A stretch of DNA of 64,000 bases, from the NCBI GenBank assembly GCA_032718565.1, contig JAVGVS010000280.1, forward strand, positions 1 to 64,000. The letters are read 5' to 3'. The DNA is from Distichodus sexfasciatus. Taxonomy: Eukaryota; Chordata; Actinopteri; Characiformes; Distichodontidae. Shown in pieces: positions 33,241 through 43,487 of this stretch. The notes below the pieces were generated by a model. That model saw only the letters and a list, made by a program, of their open reading frames with translations, had not been told where the DNA came from and made no database searches. Numbering within the stretch: position 1 is the stretch's first letter; each line of letters opens with the position of its first letter. The position numbers and the translations under genes are program-made.

Positions 33241-33840
33241 GTTGCTAAGACACACACGCATCATCACTTCTGCTGTCCCCCGTGTTGACTGTGTAGCACC
33301 TTAATTTCATATTCAAATTATAAACCCTAAATATAAACCACCCAATTGTTCCGTGTTGCTTCGCCATTGGTGTTCCGATCCAACTTATGACGCTGGCGAG
33401 CTACAAAACTGATGATAAAACAGTGATGAAATGCATGTTTGTATTCTAGAACAAGACAAGACTATGACTCGTGGATGTAGCTAAGACACAACACAGAGGA
33501 CCATGATCACTAGACACTGCAGAACCTTAATCTCAATTCCACCAGCCCTAGTGCCCTCCAAAGAATCAACCACTGAGACAAAATTTGATAATAAAGCTGA
33601 TATGAAATATGTATTTGCTTTCGTTAACAAGACAGGACATTAACTCAAGGATGTTGCTAAGACAACACAGGACCCCACAATGCAGCATCACTATGGAGAT
33701 CTTCCATATTGACTGTGTAGCACCTCAAAATTAATTTCACATTAATAATTCTGTCCTCCTAAATCTTGATGACATACTGTATAAACTATCTAATTCACCT
33801 GTGCTGCCTTTCTATTGGTGAGAAAAATGTTTGAAATTCA
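33225..33840. repeat. Three degenerate tandem units of about 180-235 bp
   Basis: CTAAGACA anchors each unit at 33245, 33481 and 33657, and GACTGTGTAGCACC (33287, degraded near 33513, 33711) follows in each. ATTGGTG recurs at 33366 and about 33815. Units are strongly diverged, so this is an old local duplication. Confidence 0.65.
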
Positions 33841-34460
33841 TGATTTAAAAGAATCTTATGAGCGTGAGAGCAGATTTAAATATCTGCACTCGAGGTACCA
33901 GAGAATCATATCAACTTAAAAATATGTTAAAGTTTCCAGATTAATTGCATGAGTGCTAATATTGCCAGTCCAAGTTTTGTTTTAGAACTAAATTGCAATC
34001 TCTTGCCTCCACATGTCATCAGTTTATCAGCCATAATTTATGTTATGCCAGAGAGAAATTGATCATTTTTACCATTATGTAAAAAGTTCCCTTTAAATAC
34101 CTGAACATCTCATCTCTTGATATAAAAACAAGATAATAAACACTGTGAATCCAACATGGTTAAAATTGTTTTGACAAACTGCATTGGTGACTTTGTGTGC
34201 ATTTTTGTTGTCATGTGTAATTAAAAATTTGGTCATAAATTGACATTTTGTTGTTCAAGTTTGTCATTTACAAAGGAACCTACACCACAATCCTGTTTCA
34301 GTTCTGATGGACGCTGCACTGCCTGTACCTGTCTGATTCTATTTCGGCCGGTGAGTTTGGAGTGGAACAGAGATGTATTTTCCCTGACCTCTCTTCCTGT
34401 TCCCCCATACTGAGAAAAGTGTGTAAAAGAGAGTGAGAGAGTGTTTGGGATTAGTTTTGT
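33841..34460. other. AT-rich single-copy DNA
   Basis: Nothing recognised. Confidence 0.4.
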
Positions 34461-34465
34461 CTGCT

Positions 34466-34492
34466 TGTGTGTGTGTGTGTGTGTGTGTGTGG
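34466..34492. repeat. GT microsatellite
   Basis: (GT)12, giving Cys-Val frames that are not genes. Confidence 0.95.
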
Positions 34493-34806
34493 CTGTCTGT
34501 CTGACTTGCTGTCTGATCAAACTCTCTCAGTTGTCTAACTCAGCCGGCTGTATGAGTGCATCAGACACACTTATCAAACCAAAAACAGTGCAGCAGATGT
34601 TCAAATGCAGTAATAACTCATTTCTATACAATTTTAACATGTTTTGATCTCACCCACAAAGAAAAAAGGGGGTGTATTTGACGGAACATGGAGAGGATTT
34701 ATGGATATTATATTTGAAGTGGGAAGACTAAGACTAAGACTAATTAGGTGCCAAAGTTAACACCTTGATGTGAGTGAGATCTTAAACACAACCAAATGTA
34801 CACTTA

Positions 34807-34880
34807 CTGTATTTCACCACATGATGTACTTGCATAACTGTGTATGTGACAAATAAATTATTTAGAATTGAATCTAGAAT
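34807..34880 (+). mobile_element. LINE-type 3' tail fragment
   Basis: TTTCACCACATGATGTACTT and TATGTGACAAATAAAT, then GAATC repeats, closely match the fragment at 35635-35695. No reverse transcriptase is present. Confidence 0.6.
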
Positions 34881-35630
34881 CTGCATTTTAAAGAATTAAT
34901 TGAAAACAACCTTTGAGAGTTTGGTGACCCTAAAGTTGGCAAATCTGGCTGAAATAACCAAGGTTCTCTCTTAGTTAGTGTTCTCACATAGCCATTTGAC
35001 GTCATCTTCCTCAAGTACAGTTCCATTACTCAGGACGGAGCAGGATAAATGTTGTTCTTGCTCAGCTCCAAACGACAAGGACACATCAGCGACGTCCTTT
35101 CTAGCAAGACCAAGTCCTGTGATTCATCGCTTGTCGTCGGTAATCGGTAACCATCACTGAGGTAATCAGTTAGATGTAGTACAACTGTAATTATCTGTCA
35201 CAGCTCCAATCACAGGCAGTGTCTTATCTGGGCTCTTCTTCTGAGTTCATTCTTAAGAAGCAAGTGGTCAAGAAAACAGGTGCGTTCTTTTTAATTGTTT
35301 ATATAGTTCTGAGAAACACTGGACTTCCTTCATTCTTAAGAATTGTTTAGTTTTAACAAAGATTCTGACATTCATTAACGTTTTCTGTATTAGAAATGTG
35401 TTCCCAGGTAAGAAGAGTCTATAACTGCTGAAAAGCCCTAATGCAAATTTTGTTTGTACAAAACATTAGCTTATTGTCTTCTCTCTACTTCGACAGGTGT
35501 ATAATACCATTTAAATGTCGTAACTTTCTTAAGAACAAATGAAAAATATCACAATGAATCATGGGACCGTGACCAGTGAGGATGCAGCTGGTGAATTCTT
35601 GATCCAGGTGCTTTTACTATAATTGGGATT
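34881..35630. other. Single-copy DNA with dispersed-repeat resemblance
   Basis: ATTCTTAAGAAG-type motifs at 35230-35345 and 35525 resemble words in 38660-38790 and 54610-54735, suggesting old copies of one interspersed family. Otherwise unremarkable. Confidence 0.35.
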
Positions 35631-35634
35631 TCTT

Positions 35635-35697
35635 CATTTCACTACATGATGTATAGTATAACTATGTATGTGACAAATAAAGAATCTTGAATCAAAG
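35635..35697 (+). mobile_element. LINE-type 3' tail fragment
   Basis: TTTCACTACATGATGTATAG, ATGTATGTGACAAATAAAGA, then ATCTTGAATC. The same tail occurs at 34807-34880 and, reversed, at 58017-58078. Confidence 0.65.
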
Positions 35698-36415
35698 TCT
35701 TTAACCTGAGAATACAAGAACGTATGTTGTTAAGCAAGGTCTTTACCGTCTGAATTGTACAGTCATGTTTGATTAGATTTGAATGTGTAATGCTCTAGAT
35801 CTCCATTCTACAAAGGCAAGTTATTGGTCATCTCATTCACATTGCCCATAACTTTTATCATCTGTTACAATATGCAGGAAAATAAGGCAATAACACTGAA
35901 TGTGAGCACATAAAAAAGAGAAACGGGCCGTTTTTAGTGGTGAAGTTGGAGCTGAAGTGCATTTGGTGCTGAAATAGTGAACGGGCCGAGCCCATTCAGT
36001 TGGAAGTGCGTGGGAAATCTATTTGTGGAAAGCTGTAAAGAACATCCAGAGCCAGAGTCTAGGTCTGAGTTTATTTTTATGACTCGCTACACCTTGTGAA
36101 GGCCTGTCAGAAACAGAAAACTTTCTCACACGGTCTGGCACAGGATCCCATACAGAAATGAGATATGTTACAATATATTGGAATGTATTTGTTGCAATAA
36201 ATTATACATTAAAAATCTGTCTAATGCAATATATTCACATAACATTGCTTTAAACATAACATTTTAACAATATAAATTACAAAAAGCTAATGCATTTGGT
36301 AGAAATTAACAATAAAATCGTTAGAAACTAAACATAAATGTAAATTTCATTCCAAGCCAGCATAAATATATAAGAATATCAGACCTAAATATCTCGTTAT
36401 ATAAAAGGTAATTAA
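35698..36415. other. AT-rich single-copy DNA
   Basis: Nothing recognised. Confidence 0.4.
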
Positions 36416-36419
36416 ATAC

Positions 36420-36500
36420 AGGTAGTCCCAGACTTACAATGGAGATGAATTCCAATGACCCCATCGTAACTTGAAAATATTGTAAGTCGACACATACTTG
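36420..36500. repeat. Interspersed repeat fragment upstream of tRNA
   Basis: GGTAGTCCCAGACTTACAAT with TTGAAAATATTGTAAGTCGA resembles a widespread animal repeat of the type GGTAGTCCC-GACTTACGA. Identification is from memory of the motif. Confidence 0.4.
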
Positions 36501-36581
36501 GGCGTTTGGAAGATGTTTTTCAGGCTAAAATTAGGCTTTGAAACACCAAAACCACAGAAAAAGCATGTTTGCTAACGTGGT

Positions 36582-36653
36582 GGTCCCATGGTGTAATGGT
36601 TAGCACTCTGGACTTTGAATCCAGCGATCCGAGTTCAAATCTCGGTGGGACCT
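36582..36653 (+). tRNA. tRNA-Gln (anticodon TTG)
   Basis: A complete 72-base cloverleaf. The acceptor arm GGTCCCA pairs with TGGGACC. The anticodon stem CTGGA (36608-36612) pairs with TCCAG (36620-36624) around the loop CTTTGAA, giving anticodon TTG at 36615-36617, which reads CAA glutamine codons. The T-arm CGAG/CTCG holds GTTCAAATC, the internal B box; the A box lies in TGGTGTAATGG. The discriminator base is T; CCA is not encoded, as usual for nuclear genes. There is no intron. The sequence agrees with the vertebrate nuclear tRNA-Gln(TTG) consensus as I recall it. It appears fully functional. Confidence 0.98.
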
Positions 36654-36658
36654 AGCCC

Positions 36659-36664
36659 TTTTTT
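36659..36664 (+). terminator. RNA polymerase III T6 terminator
   Basis: Six T residues begin five bases after the tRNA 3' end, the normal pol III stop signal. This supports expression of the tRNA gene. Confidence 0.92.
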
Positions 36665-36898
36665 GGGGGCAGTTGGTGGCTTAACAGTAAAGGCGTTCAC
36701 CCTATGATCTGACTGTTGCCAGTTTAATCTCAGAACCAGTAAAGGTACCACTGAGGTACTCATGAACAAGGTACAGTCCCAAGTGCTGCCCTTGTTAGCA
36801 GTCCACTGCTCCTTCATGGATGGGTCAAAGGTAGATATCACATTCCTTGTGATGCACTGTGTGCTGTGCTGTGTTCACAATGACAAATTACTCACTGA
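36665..36898 (+). mobile_element. tRNA-derived SINE abutting the tRNA gene
   Basis: Head GGGGGCAGTTGGTGGCTTAA directly follows the T6 terminator, then GGTACCACTGAGGTACTCAT, the body (CAGTCCACTGCTCCTTCATG) and a tail GTGTTCACAATGACAAATTA. It is a near full-length copy in the same direction as the tRNA. No target duplication was recognised. Confidence 0.88.
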
Positions 36899-38370
36899 GA
36901 CAACTGAATTCTGTTGATGGCAAGAGTGAGGCGTCTCACAAGGCATACATACGTACATCCCAGCAAAATATTTTACATTTTTGCCATATTGCTATCGCCA
37001 TCATAAAATTGGAACTCGGAGACCATCTGAATATACACACTCGCGTCATTTCATCCATCTGATACACACATTATACAACAGCTAAAATCACAGTAGCTAA
37101 AAGAAGCATCATCATTTTGCCTAGAATTTGCAGGTAACACCTGACCCTCTTGTTTTCAGTCTAGACGTGTGGTAATGAATGTCTCAAAAATGGTTTCATC
37201 ACCTTGTTTAACATCAAATACTTATTGGAACCGAGAGACACTTACTTTGTGTTGTGATAATTCACTGTTTTATCATCCTGAGTGGTAATCGCTGCCACAC
37301 TGATATTTATAAAGAGATTTTTATTATATTTCACATTGGGTATGTGACATGGTGTGTGTCCATCAGCTGGAATAACTATTTATCTGGGTCATTTTGAAAG
37401 ACGATGAGTTTCTGCTTATATTCTGCACTGGATTGAAGTGCATTTTCCAGTGAGTCATCATCGTCCTAAGTGTGTATTACTTCAGACCCGTGTGTTTTCC
37501 TGGTGATATCTTTATACCCGGGTGATAAAACGGCTCTCCACCGGCCCACACGAGACGTCCTCTTGATGGTGTGAATTCTGCATTCAAAGGCCCCTTCCGG
37601 AAGAGAGAAAAACAATGTACAACATCACAAGTTCTCAACATCTCCAATGCTGGCGCAAAAACAGGAGAGAGCAAGAAAAAAAAAAACAAGGCTGAGAACA
37701 AAAGCAGAATATTTCCGGAATATTTTGTTGTGATTCTTTTGCCAATCGAGGGTTTCGACGCAGCGTCAGACCTCATGCCTACGTTTCGGCTGCTCTTGAC
37801 AGAAATGGGACAGGAGGAAACGTCGAACAAGTTTTTGTTTTAAGACGTCTGGCTGTGTCTCTCTTCTCCCGCAGTTCCCAATCCTGCCATTGCCTGCAGC
37901 CACCTCCCAGGTGAAGGCCTATAATTGGAAAAAGAGTGCGCGAGAAGCACACCCGAGAAGCCGTCCCGAAATTTGGGCAAAAAAAAAAATCACTGCGGTC
38001 ATGCAGTTATTTTTTGTCTGTCTGTCATAATAGCGGGCCTAAGACTTAGTTGAGTCCACATTAGATTTAAAATAGTAACAGATGAAGTGAGTTTTCTTGC
38101 CAATTAAATATTAAATTTCCTGCGGTTACCTGGAAAAGTGTAAATACGCCTGAAGAAATTATTCTTACTATAATGGGATTTTAGTTTCTTATTCATTAAA
38201 CACAGAATTTGAGATTTTTTCTCACATTAGGATGTATATTTACTCAACGATGTCAAATACTCCAACTTTATTGGCTTATTCAGAATCAGAGCGGCTGGTG
38301 AATGAGGCCCATTGTTTTCAGTTACGAACAAGACATGTTAGTGAACATCTCCAAAAAAAAAAACAAAATA
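36899..38370. other. Single-copy DNA, possible conserved block 37480-37960
   Basis: 37480-37960 is more GC-rich and repeat-free. The 117-codon minus-strand and 90-codon plus-strand frames there overlap and lack domains. A-runs lie at 37676-37686 and 37980-37989. Confidence 0.3.
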
Positions 38371-38375
38371 AAAAT

Positions 38376-38520
38376 GAAGTGAGTGATTGTTTGTCATTGT
38401 GAACCCAGCACAGCACAGCCCACACACAGTGCAGCACAACCAAATATGACCCATCTCTGAAGGAGCAGTTGGCAGCTGACATGGGAGCTAGAATTAGGAG
38501 GTTTATGGTTTCAAACAGGA
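38376..38520 (-). mobile_element. tRNA-derived SINE, truncated
   Basis: The tail GTGAGTGATTGTTTGTCATT and body GAAGGAGCAGTTGGCAGCTG are present. The tRNA-like head is missing or too decayed to recognise. Confidence 0.8.
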
Positions 38521-39621
38521 CTCATTCACTAATATTTTCATTAGCATTTCTTTTAACTTGTTTATAAGAGAGTTAAGACATTTAAATAGTATACTGTTAT
38601 ACAGCTGTACAATTGAATAAAACAAGATATGCATGGAAGAATATCTGGAGTGCTCTTCAGCAGTTGTAGATCCTGTTCTTACCTAGGAACAGATCTCAAG
38701 TAAGAAAACATTGGTGAATGTTGAAATCTTTATGAAAACTGCGTAAGTGGGTTTTAAAAACAAATTTCTTACCAAGAATGCTTGGTGAATAGGTACACTA
38801 ACTTCATCTCCGGAATTCTATGCATTCTCTACTCAGTTTCTCAATCAGAAGAAGTAGTAATTTAGCATTTCCTAAAACAAGTCAAGAATTTTTATCCTTA
38901 TAATAAATTGCATAATTTTAAGACTCCAACAGCAGATTCCTCGAGACAAAGTTATATAAAGGTCTTCCTTATAATTCATAAAGAATTCTTTTCCAAGGGC
39001 ACGGCTCCCTCGGCTGAACTGGGGCATGGCACACACCTGATAAAATGCAGAATCTTTTTGACGTGACATGTCCTCTGCTTTATCATCTCGTCTGTCTGTG
39101 GACCTCCAGCTTTTAACAAGGACACCTCACCTTATCCGGCTTTAAACCTCTTTTTCTGTAAACACAGCATGTCATGACTCAAATGGGTTTTGAGTGAATT
39201 CAGTTGTCTCTGGATGTGTGTTAATTGCAATCAACAGTGTTGAAATAACCAAGTTATTTAATACTTCTGAGTATAGATGTATAGTACTGTACTAACGTCT
39301 CATACAAAACAAATTGTTCAGCTTGAACAATAAGTTGCAGAAGGCAGAAATTTCTAGGGTAAGTAGGAATAGTGTGAAACTCATAATAGGCCAAAAATTG
39401 TAGTGTTCGGCTTATAATTGGTGCTGTAACAAAGGAAAATATGTTTTGACCTCTAGGGTCCCATGTCATATACTTATCAATACACCGTTCAGTTAATAAT
39501 GCTTGTGATGATATACTTGAGTCATAATCTCTAGTGTTTACTCCATTACACCAGGGGTCAGTGTTGAGGCCGCAAATCCAAATAACAGGTAGCTTTACCT
39601 GACATTTTGAAATATTGTTAC
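38521..39621. other. Single-copy DNA with old repeat traces
   Basis: TTCTTACCTAGGAACAGATC and GTGGGTTTTAAAAACAAATT (38690-38770) resemble 54620-54720, an old interspersed family. The 183-codon minus-strand frame at 39254-39805 runs through the following SINE and is rejected. Confidence 0.35.
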
Positions 39622-39634
39622 TGAAGATTGGGAT

Positions 39635-39994
39635 GGGGCGGCACCGTGGCGCAGTGGTTAGAGCTGCCGCCTCACAGCGAGAAGGTCCTGGGTTTGAACC
39701 CCGGGGATGGCCGTGGGGCCTTTCTGTGTGGAGTTTGCATGCTCTCCCCGTGTTTGAGTGGGTTTCATCCGGGTGCTCTGGTTTCCTCCCACAGTCCAAA
39801 GGCATGCGTTATAGGTTAACTGATGACTCTAAATTGGCACTTAGGGTGTGAACGTGTGTGACTGTGTGCCCTGTGGTGTGTTGGCGCCTGCCCAGGGCTG
39901 GTGCCCGCCTTGCGCCCGAAAGTTGCCGGAATAGGCTCCGATCCCCCCGCGACCCCAGTTGGGATTGCAGCGGTTTGGAAAATGAATGAATGAA
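39635..39994 (+). mobile_element. V-SINE (HE1/DANA-like), intact with 13-bp target duplication
   Basis: A tRNA-like head with A box (GTGGCGCAGTGGTTAGAG) and B box (GGGTTTGAACCCCGG) is followed by the V-SINE core (TTTCTGTGTGGAGTTTGCAT, GGTTTCCTCCCACAGTCCAA), then a GC-rich body and an (AATG)n tail. Perfect duplications TGAAGATTGGGAT lie at 39622-39634 and 39995-40007. Pol III promoter boxes and structure look intact, so this is the youngest-looking SINE here. Open frames inside are artefacts. Confidence 0.96.
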
Positions 39995-40007
39995 TGAAGA
40001 TTGGGAT

Positions 40008-40315
40008 ATTTACAAAATCAACACATCATTAATACAGTTAGATAACAAAACAGTAAAGCCATAGGAGATTTTTAGTTAAAGATCTAAAAATCATGGCTAA
40101 AGCAATCATTTGGACAAGTAAAAATATAATATAATAATATAATTATTGAATTAATTTCACATATCAAATTAATTTCAGAATTTCAATGGCCAAGTTATTA
40201 AAATTTCCAAATAAATTGAATAAAACTGGACCAACAGGTAACAACCACAGAAGTGTTGGCACCAGAAAACGAAAACTGTGGAAACAGTTTAAGATAACAA
40301 AAAAGAAGAGTTTCA
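40008..40315. other. AT-rich single-copy DNA
   Basis: Nothing recognised. Confidence 0.4.
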
Positions 40316-40317
40316 CT

Positions 40318-40448
40318 CCCGAACTGGTAAAGGTACCACTGAGGTATTCAATAGCAAGCACTGCCCCCTGGGTGCTGCCCATGTCATCTGCCCACTGTTC
40401 CTTCACGGATGGGTTAAATGCAGGGGTCACATTTGGTTGTGTTGCAAC
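40318..40448 (+). mobile_element. tRNA-derived SINE, 5'-truncated
   Basis: Begins within the head (ACTGGTAAAGGTACCACTGA), continues through the body (CCCACTGTTCCTTCACGGAT) and fades before the tail. It explains the overlapping frames on both strands. Confidence 0.82.
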
Positions 40449-42030
40449 GAAGGACGTTTGAAAATCACATGGAATATTTCCTGAAATATTCAATGAATTA
40501 TGCGTTGATCTGGTGAAGTTGGCCCTCATAATTGAACATAATCAGTCTTTAAGTGAGTCAGTGGCCAAACGCTAGAAATTTTGCTTCTAAAAAAGAATTA
40601 GAATGTACAAAGAATGCATACATATGAACATAGATAACAGCAAGTATATTTCTGTCTTTACATTTTGTAATAACAGGGCCAGTTTCCCTGGATCTCCCAT
40701 TTTTAAGTGCTTTACTCTGCTACTTAATGAAGGTAGTTCTTGCAGTAGGATTAAGTAAAAAAACTAAAGATTATTCCTCTGCCTTAAAAAACACAAAATT
40801 CTGGCTTTGGAAGTGAAATATAAAGAAACATGGGTTGGCTCAAGACCTTTGCGCTGTGCTTATAATGCAATATTGTCAATGCAATGACAACATATTGGAG
40901 TTGAATGATTAATTTAGTGAATTAAGTAGCTGATTTAAAGTGCTAGAAGGGTGTAAGTACACAACCATTGAAACATCCATAATTATTCCAAATGCCCAAT
41001 ACAATGGCACCCGGATGTAATTATGAGTGTCAGTAAAATTGGTAATTTCACCCTTCTGCTAAATGTGTGTATTCGTGCTGCTCTGCAGGCTGTCGATTCC
41101 CAGCAGTGTCTTTGAGGCATTGCGAACACGAGGGCCGGTGATCAAAGCTAAAGTGCTTTCTCACGTCTCTTCCACTCGTTTGTCTGAAATGGGAGGTGGC
41201 AGAGTCCACAAGAGCCTGTTATCTTAACAGTAAAGGAAATGTCCTGCTGTTTCCACTTGGCTGTAATGAAGGAATTTAATTACTCTTGGTACTGCATTGG
41301 GAGTGCTGGTGTTAACTTCAGCTTTTGTTTGCGTAAAATAAAGGAAAATACCCAACAGAAAAACTGAATTATGTTTTTAAAAGGCTTATACCATATTTTT
41401 AGCATCGAGTCAATGTCTACCAAGGACATTTTCCCCTAAATATTACTTTATCAGTATTATCAGTATTAGACCTGCATGTAAAAAAATTGTAATCTGCAAG
41501 TGATAAATGAGAAAATTACAAGGCAAATGACAAGTAAACAAAAAACTGACCAAAAGCCTCGTGCGATGTAACACTGTGTCTTATGCAAACCAGCTCGCAT
41601 TGTAAGTAATGAAAGACAACAGTGTAACATTGCCACCTGTCCCTGCAATCTGCTGCTTTTCTTATGGCTGTAATGAGCATGAAAAAAGACACACCAGGAA
41701 ATCTTTACACACACCATATGGCCTTAACCTTATGAGAGCTCAGCACGCAAACTATATGATTTTTTGGACCATTTAATTACTTTGGATAGAAATAATACAC
41801 ATGCATTCCTGAAATCTAGAGAACTTAGCCGATGCAGTTATATGTTACGATAAAGTAATCCAAGTGTATTAACTGTACTCCGAAGATCACCTTATCTATC
41901 TGGGATCTATCTGCCTATGAATAAAGAGCAATGCTCAAAAATGGCAGAGGTTTCTTAAGGTTAAATGGCCAAATCCTTCTTTAGTCCACTCACAATTTGG
42001 AGGGCGTGTATTATAATGAGACTCCTATTA
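40449..42030. other. Single-copy DNA, possible conserved block 41060-41300
   Basis: 41060-41300 is balanced, repeat-free, with TGATCAAAGCTAAAGTGC, TTATCTTAACAG and GAATTTAATTACTC motifs suggestive of TCF/GATA/homeodomain sites. The remainder is AT-rich. No coding evidence. Confidence 0.28.
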
Positions 42031-42115
42031 TCATGTGAACGCCATTGGTGTGGTTCTCCTTCCGAGAACACGTGGGTCACTTTCTCATTGGAGAGCTTCT
42101 GCGGTCGATGACGGT

Positions 42116-42126
42116 CAATGAGAAAG

Positions 42127-42163
<37 letters not shown>

Positions 42164-42165
42164 TT
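42116..42165. repeat. GAAA microsatellite
   Basis: (GAAA)n then GA at 42121-42163. Confidence 0.93.
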
Positions 42166-42420
42166 GGGAATCGACGATCTCTTACTGCTGCTTCCCAAGG
42201 ATAGAGCCCAGGGTTTCATCGCTCACCATGCTCCCTAATTAAAGTGAGATATTGAAGACCGAGTTTAACTTGGCTTTCTAATGAAGCACTTGCATCCAGC
42301 TTCGGGTGTTCTTTTGCCTTATGGTAGTTACTGAGACTCAACCTACATTGGATAATCCCATATGTATAGGCTGAACATATTTTATATTCTTAATTATATA
42401 TTTAAAAGTAAAAGTTAAAG

Positions 42421-42772
42421 AACACAGCACAGCAAACAGTACACCAAAAGTGAGAGATTATTTTTCATAGTGAACACAGCACAGCACACAGTTCACAGAA
42501 TGATTATTTGTCATTGTGAACACAGCATAGCACACAGTACACAGAAAGTGAGTGATTATTTTATTGTGAACACAGCACAGCACACAGTGCAATGAGACGT
42601 GACCTTTACATTTGACCTATCCATGAAGGAGCAGTGGGCAGCTGACATGGGCAGTACTGCTTGGGGACGATATCTTGCTTAGGAGTACCTCAGTGCTACC
42701 GTTACAGGTCTGGTATTCAGACCTTCATATCATGGAGCGAACGGCCTAACCGTTTCAATAGAAACTGCTCCT
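42421..42772 (-). mobile_element. tRNA-derived SINE with amplified tail
   Basis: The tail segment AACACAGCA...CACACAGT recurs at 42421, 42473, 42519 and 42569 (spacings 52, 46 and 50 bp). It is followed by one body and a decayed head on the minus strand (GAAGGAGCAGTGGGCAGCTG, then GAGTACCTCAGTGCTACC). Here the tail is amplified, whereas at 19178-19768 the head is. Confidence 0.85.
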
Positions 42773-42848
42773 TTAAATTATTAATGTGTGAGATTGTCCC
42801 TCATTAATAACTGAGTGCTTGTTTAACTAACGACCGACAGGTATGACT

Positions 42849-43075
42849 AGGCATGGGCGATATGACCCAAAGTATATTCATGATTAAGACAATATTTTAC
42901 TTCGATATTTAAGTGAAGGAGTCATTATTTGTCACTGTGAACATACCACATCTGTAATATGCTTTTAGGGGGACAGTACGTGAACACTATTAAACACAGT
43001 TTTAAAATTTTAAATAATCGTCAACTGCAAAATTATGTTAATTAGAATTGTCAGTTTCGATAAATTGCCGAGTGC
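42849..43075 (+). mobile_element. hAT-like short element
   Basis: TAGGCATGGGCGATATGACC at the left and ATTGCCGAGTGCTA at the right resemble the GGGCTGGGCRATAT / ATTGCCCAGCTCTA ends of 21764-22140. No target duplication seen. Confidence 0.5.
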
Positions 43076-43415
43076 TATGTTTAACCCGTCATACATGAAG
43101 AAATAATACAGATGGACATTTTAAAATTATTAGATTCAAACAAGAACCACACAACAGCATCTTCATGTGATCAAAACTTTCACATTCCCAAACCCATCCA
43201 CATCCTTCTTTGGGTTTAAGGTTAAATGTTAAGACCTGACCTATTATTTAGTCGCATCAGAAGATTTTTTTCAGCAGGGAAGCTTATCTTAGTAGAAAAA
43301 TGTGCTGCATGTTGTGTGACGAGCAAATTAGGTCTTCATTCATTTTTCTTTGTGTTATATTAGGGTAGAGCATACATTTTAACCGTACTGCTTAACTACA
43401 GTCTTGTCTACAGCT
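43076..43415. other. AT-rich single-copy DNA
   Basis: Nothing recognised. Confidence 0.4.
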
Positions 43416-43419
43416 TAAT

Positions 43420-43487
43420 TTATATATTAATATATATAATTAATTTATATATATATATATATATATATAAATTAATATATATATATC
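43420..43487. repeat. Palindromic TA tract
   Basis: TAATATATATAATTAATTTA, a (TA)n centre, and an inverted counterpart TAAATTAATATATATATA. It can extrude as a cruciform. It lies at the left edge of the Tc1-like relic. Confidence 0.9.

Noticed and set aside
37477..37843. 117-residue minus and 90-residue plus frames
   Set aside because: Mutually overlapping on opposite strands with no domain in either; expected by chance in GC-raised DNA.
39254..39805. 183-residue minus-strand frame
   Set aside because: Its N-terminal third is antisense V-SINE, and the rest has no splice or domain support.
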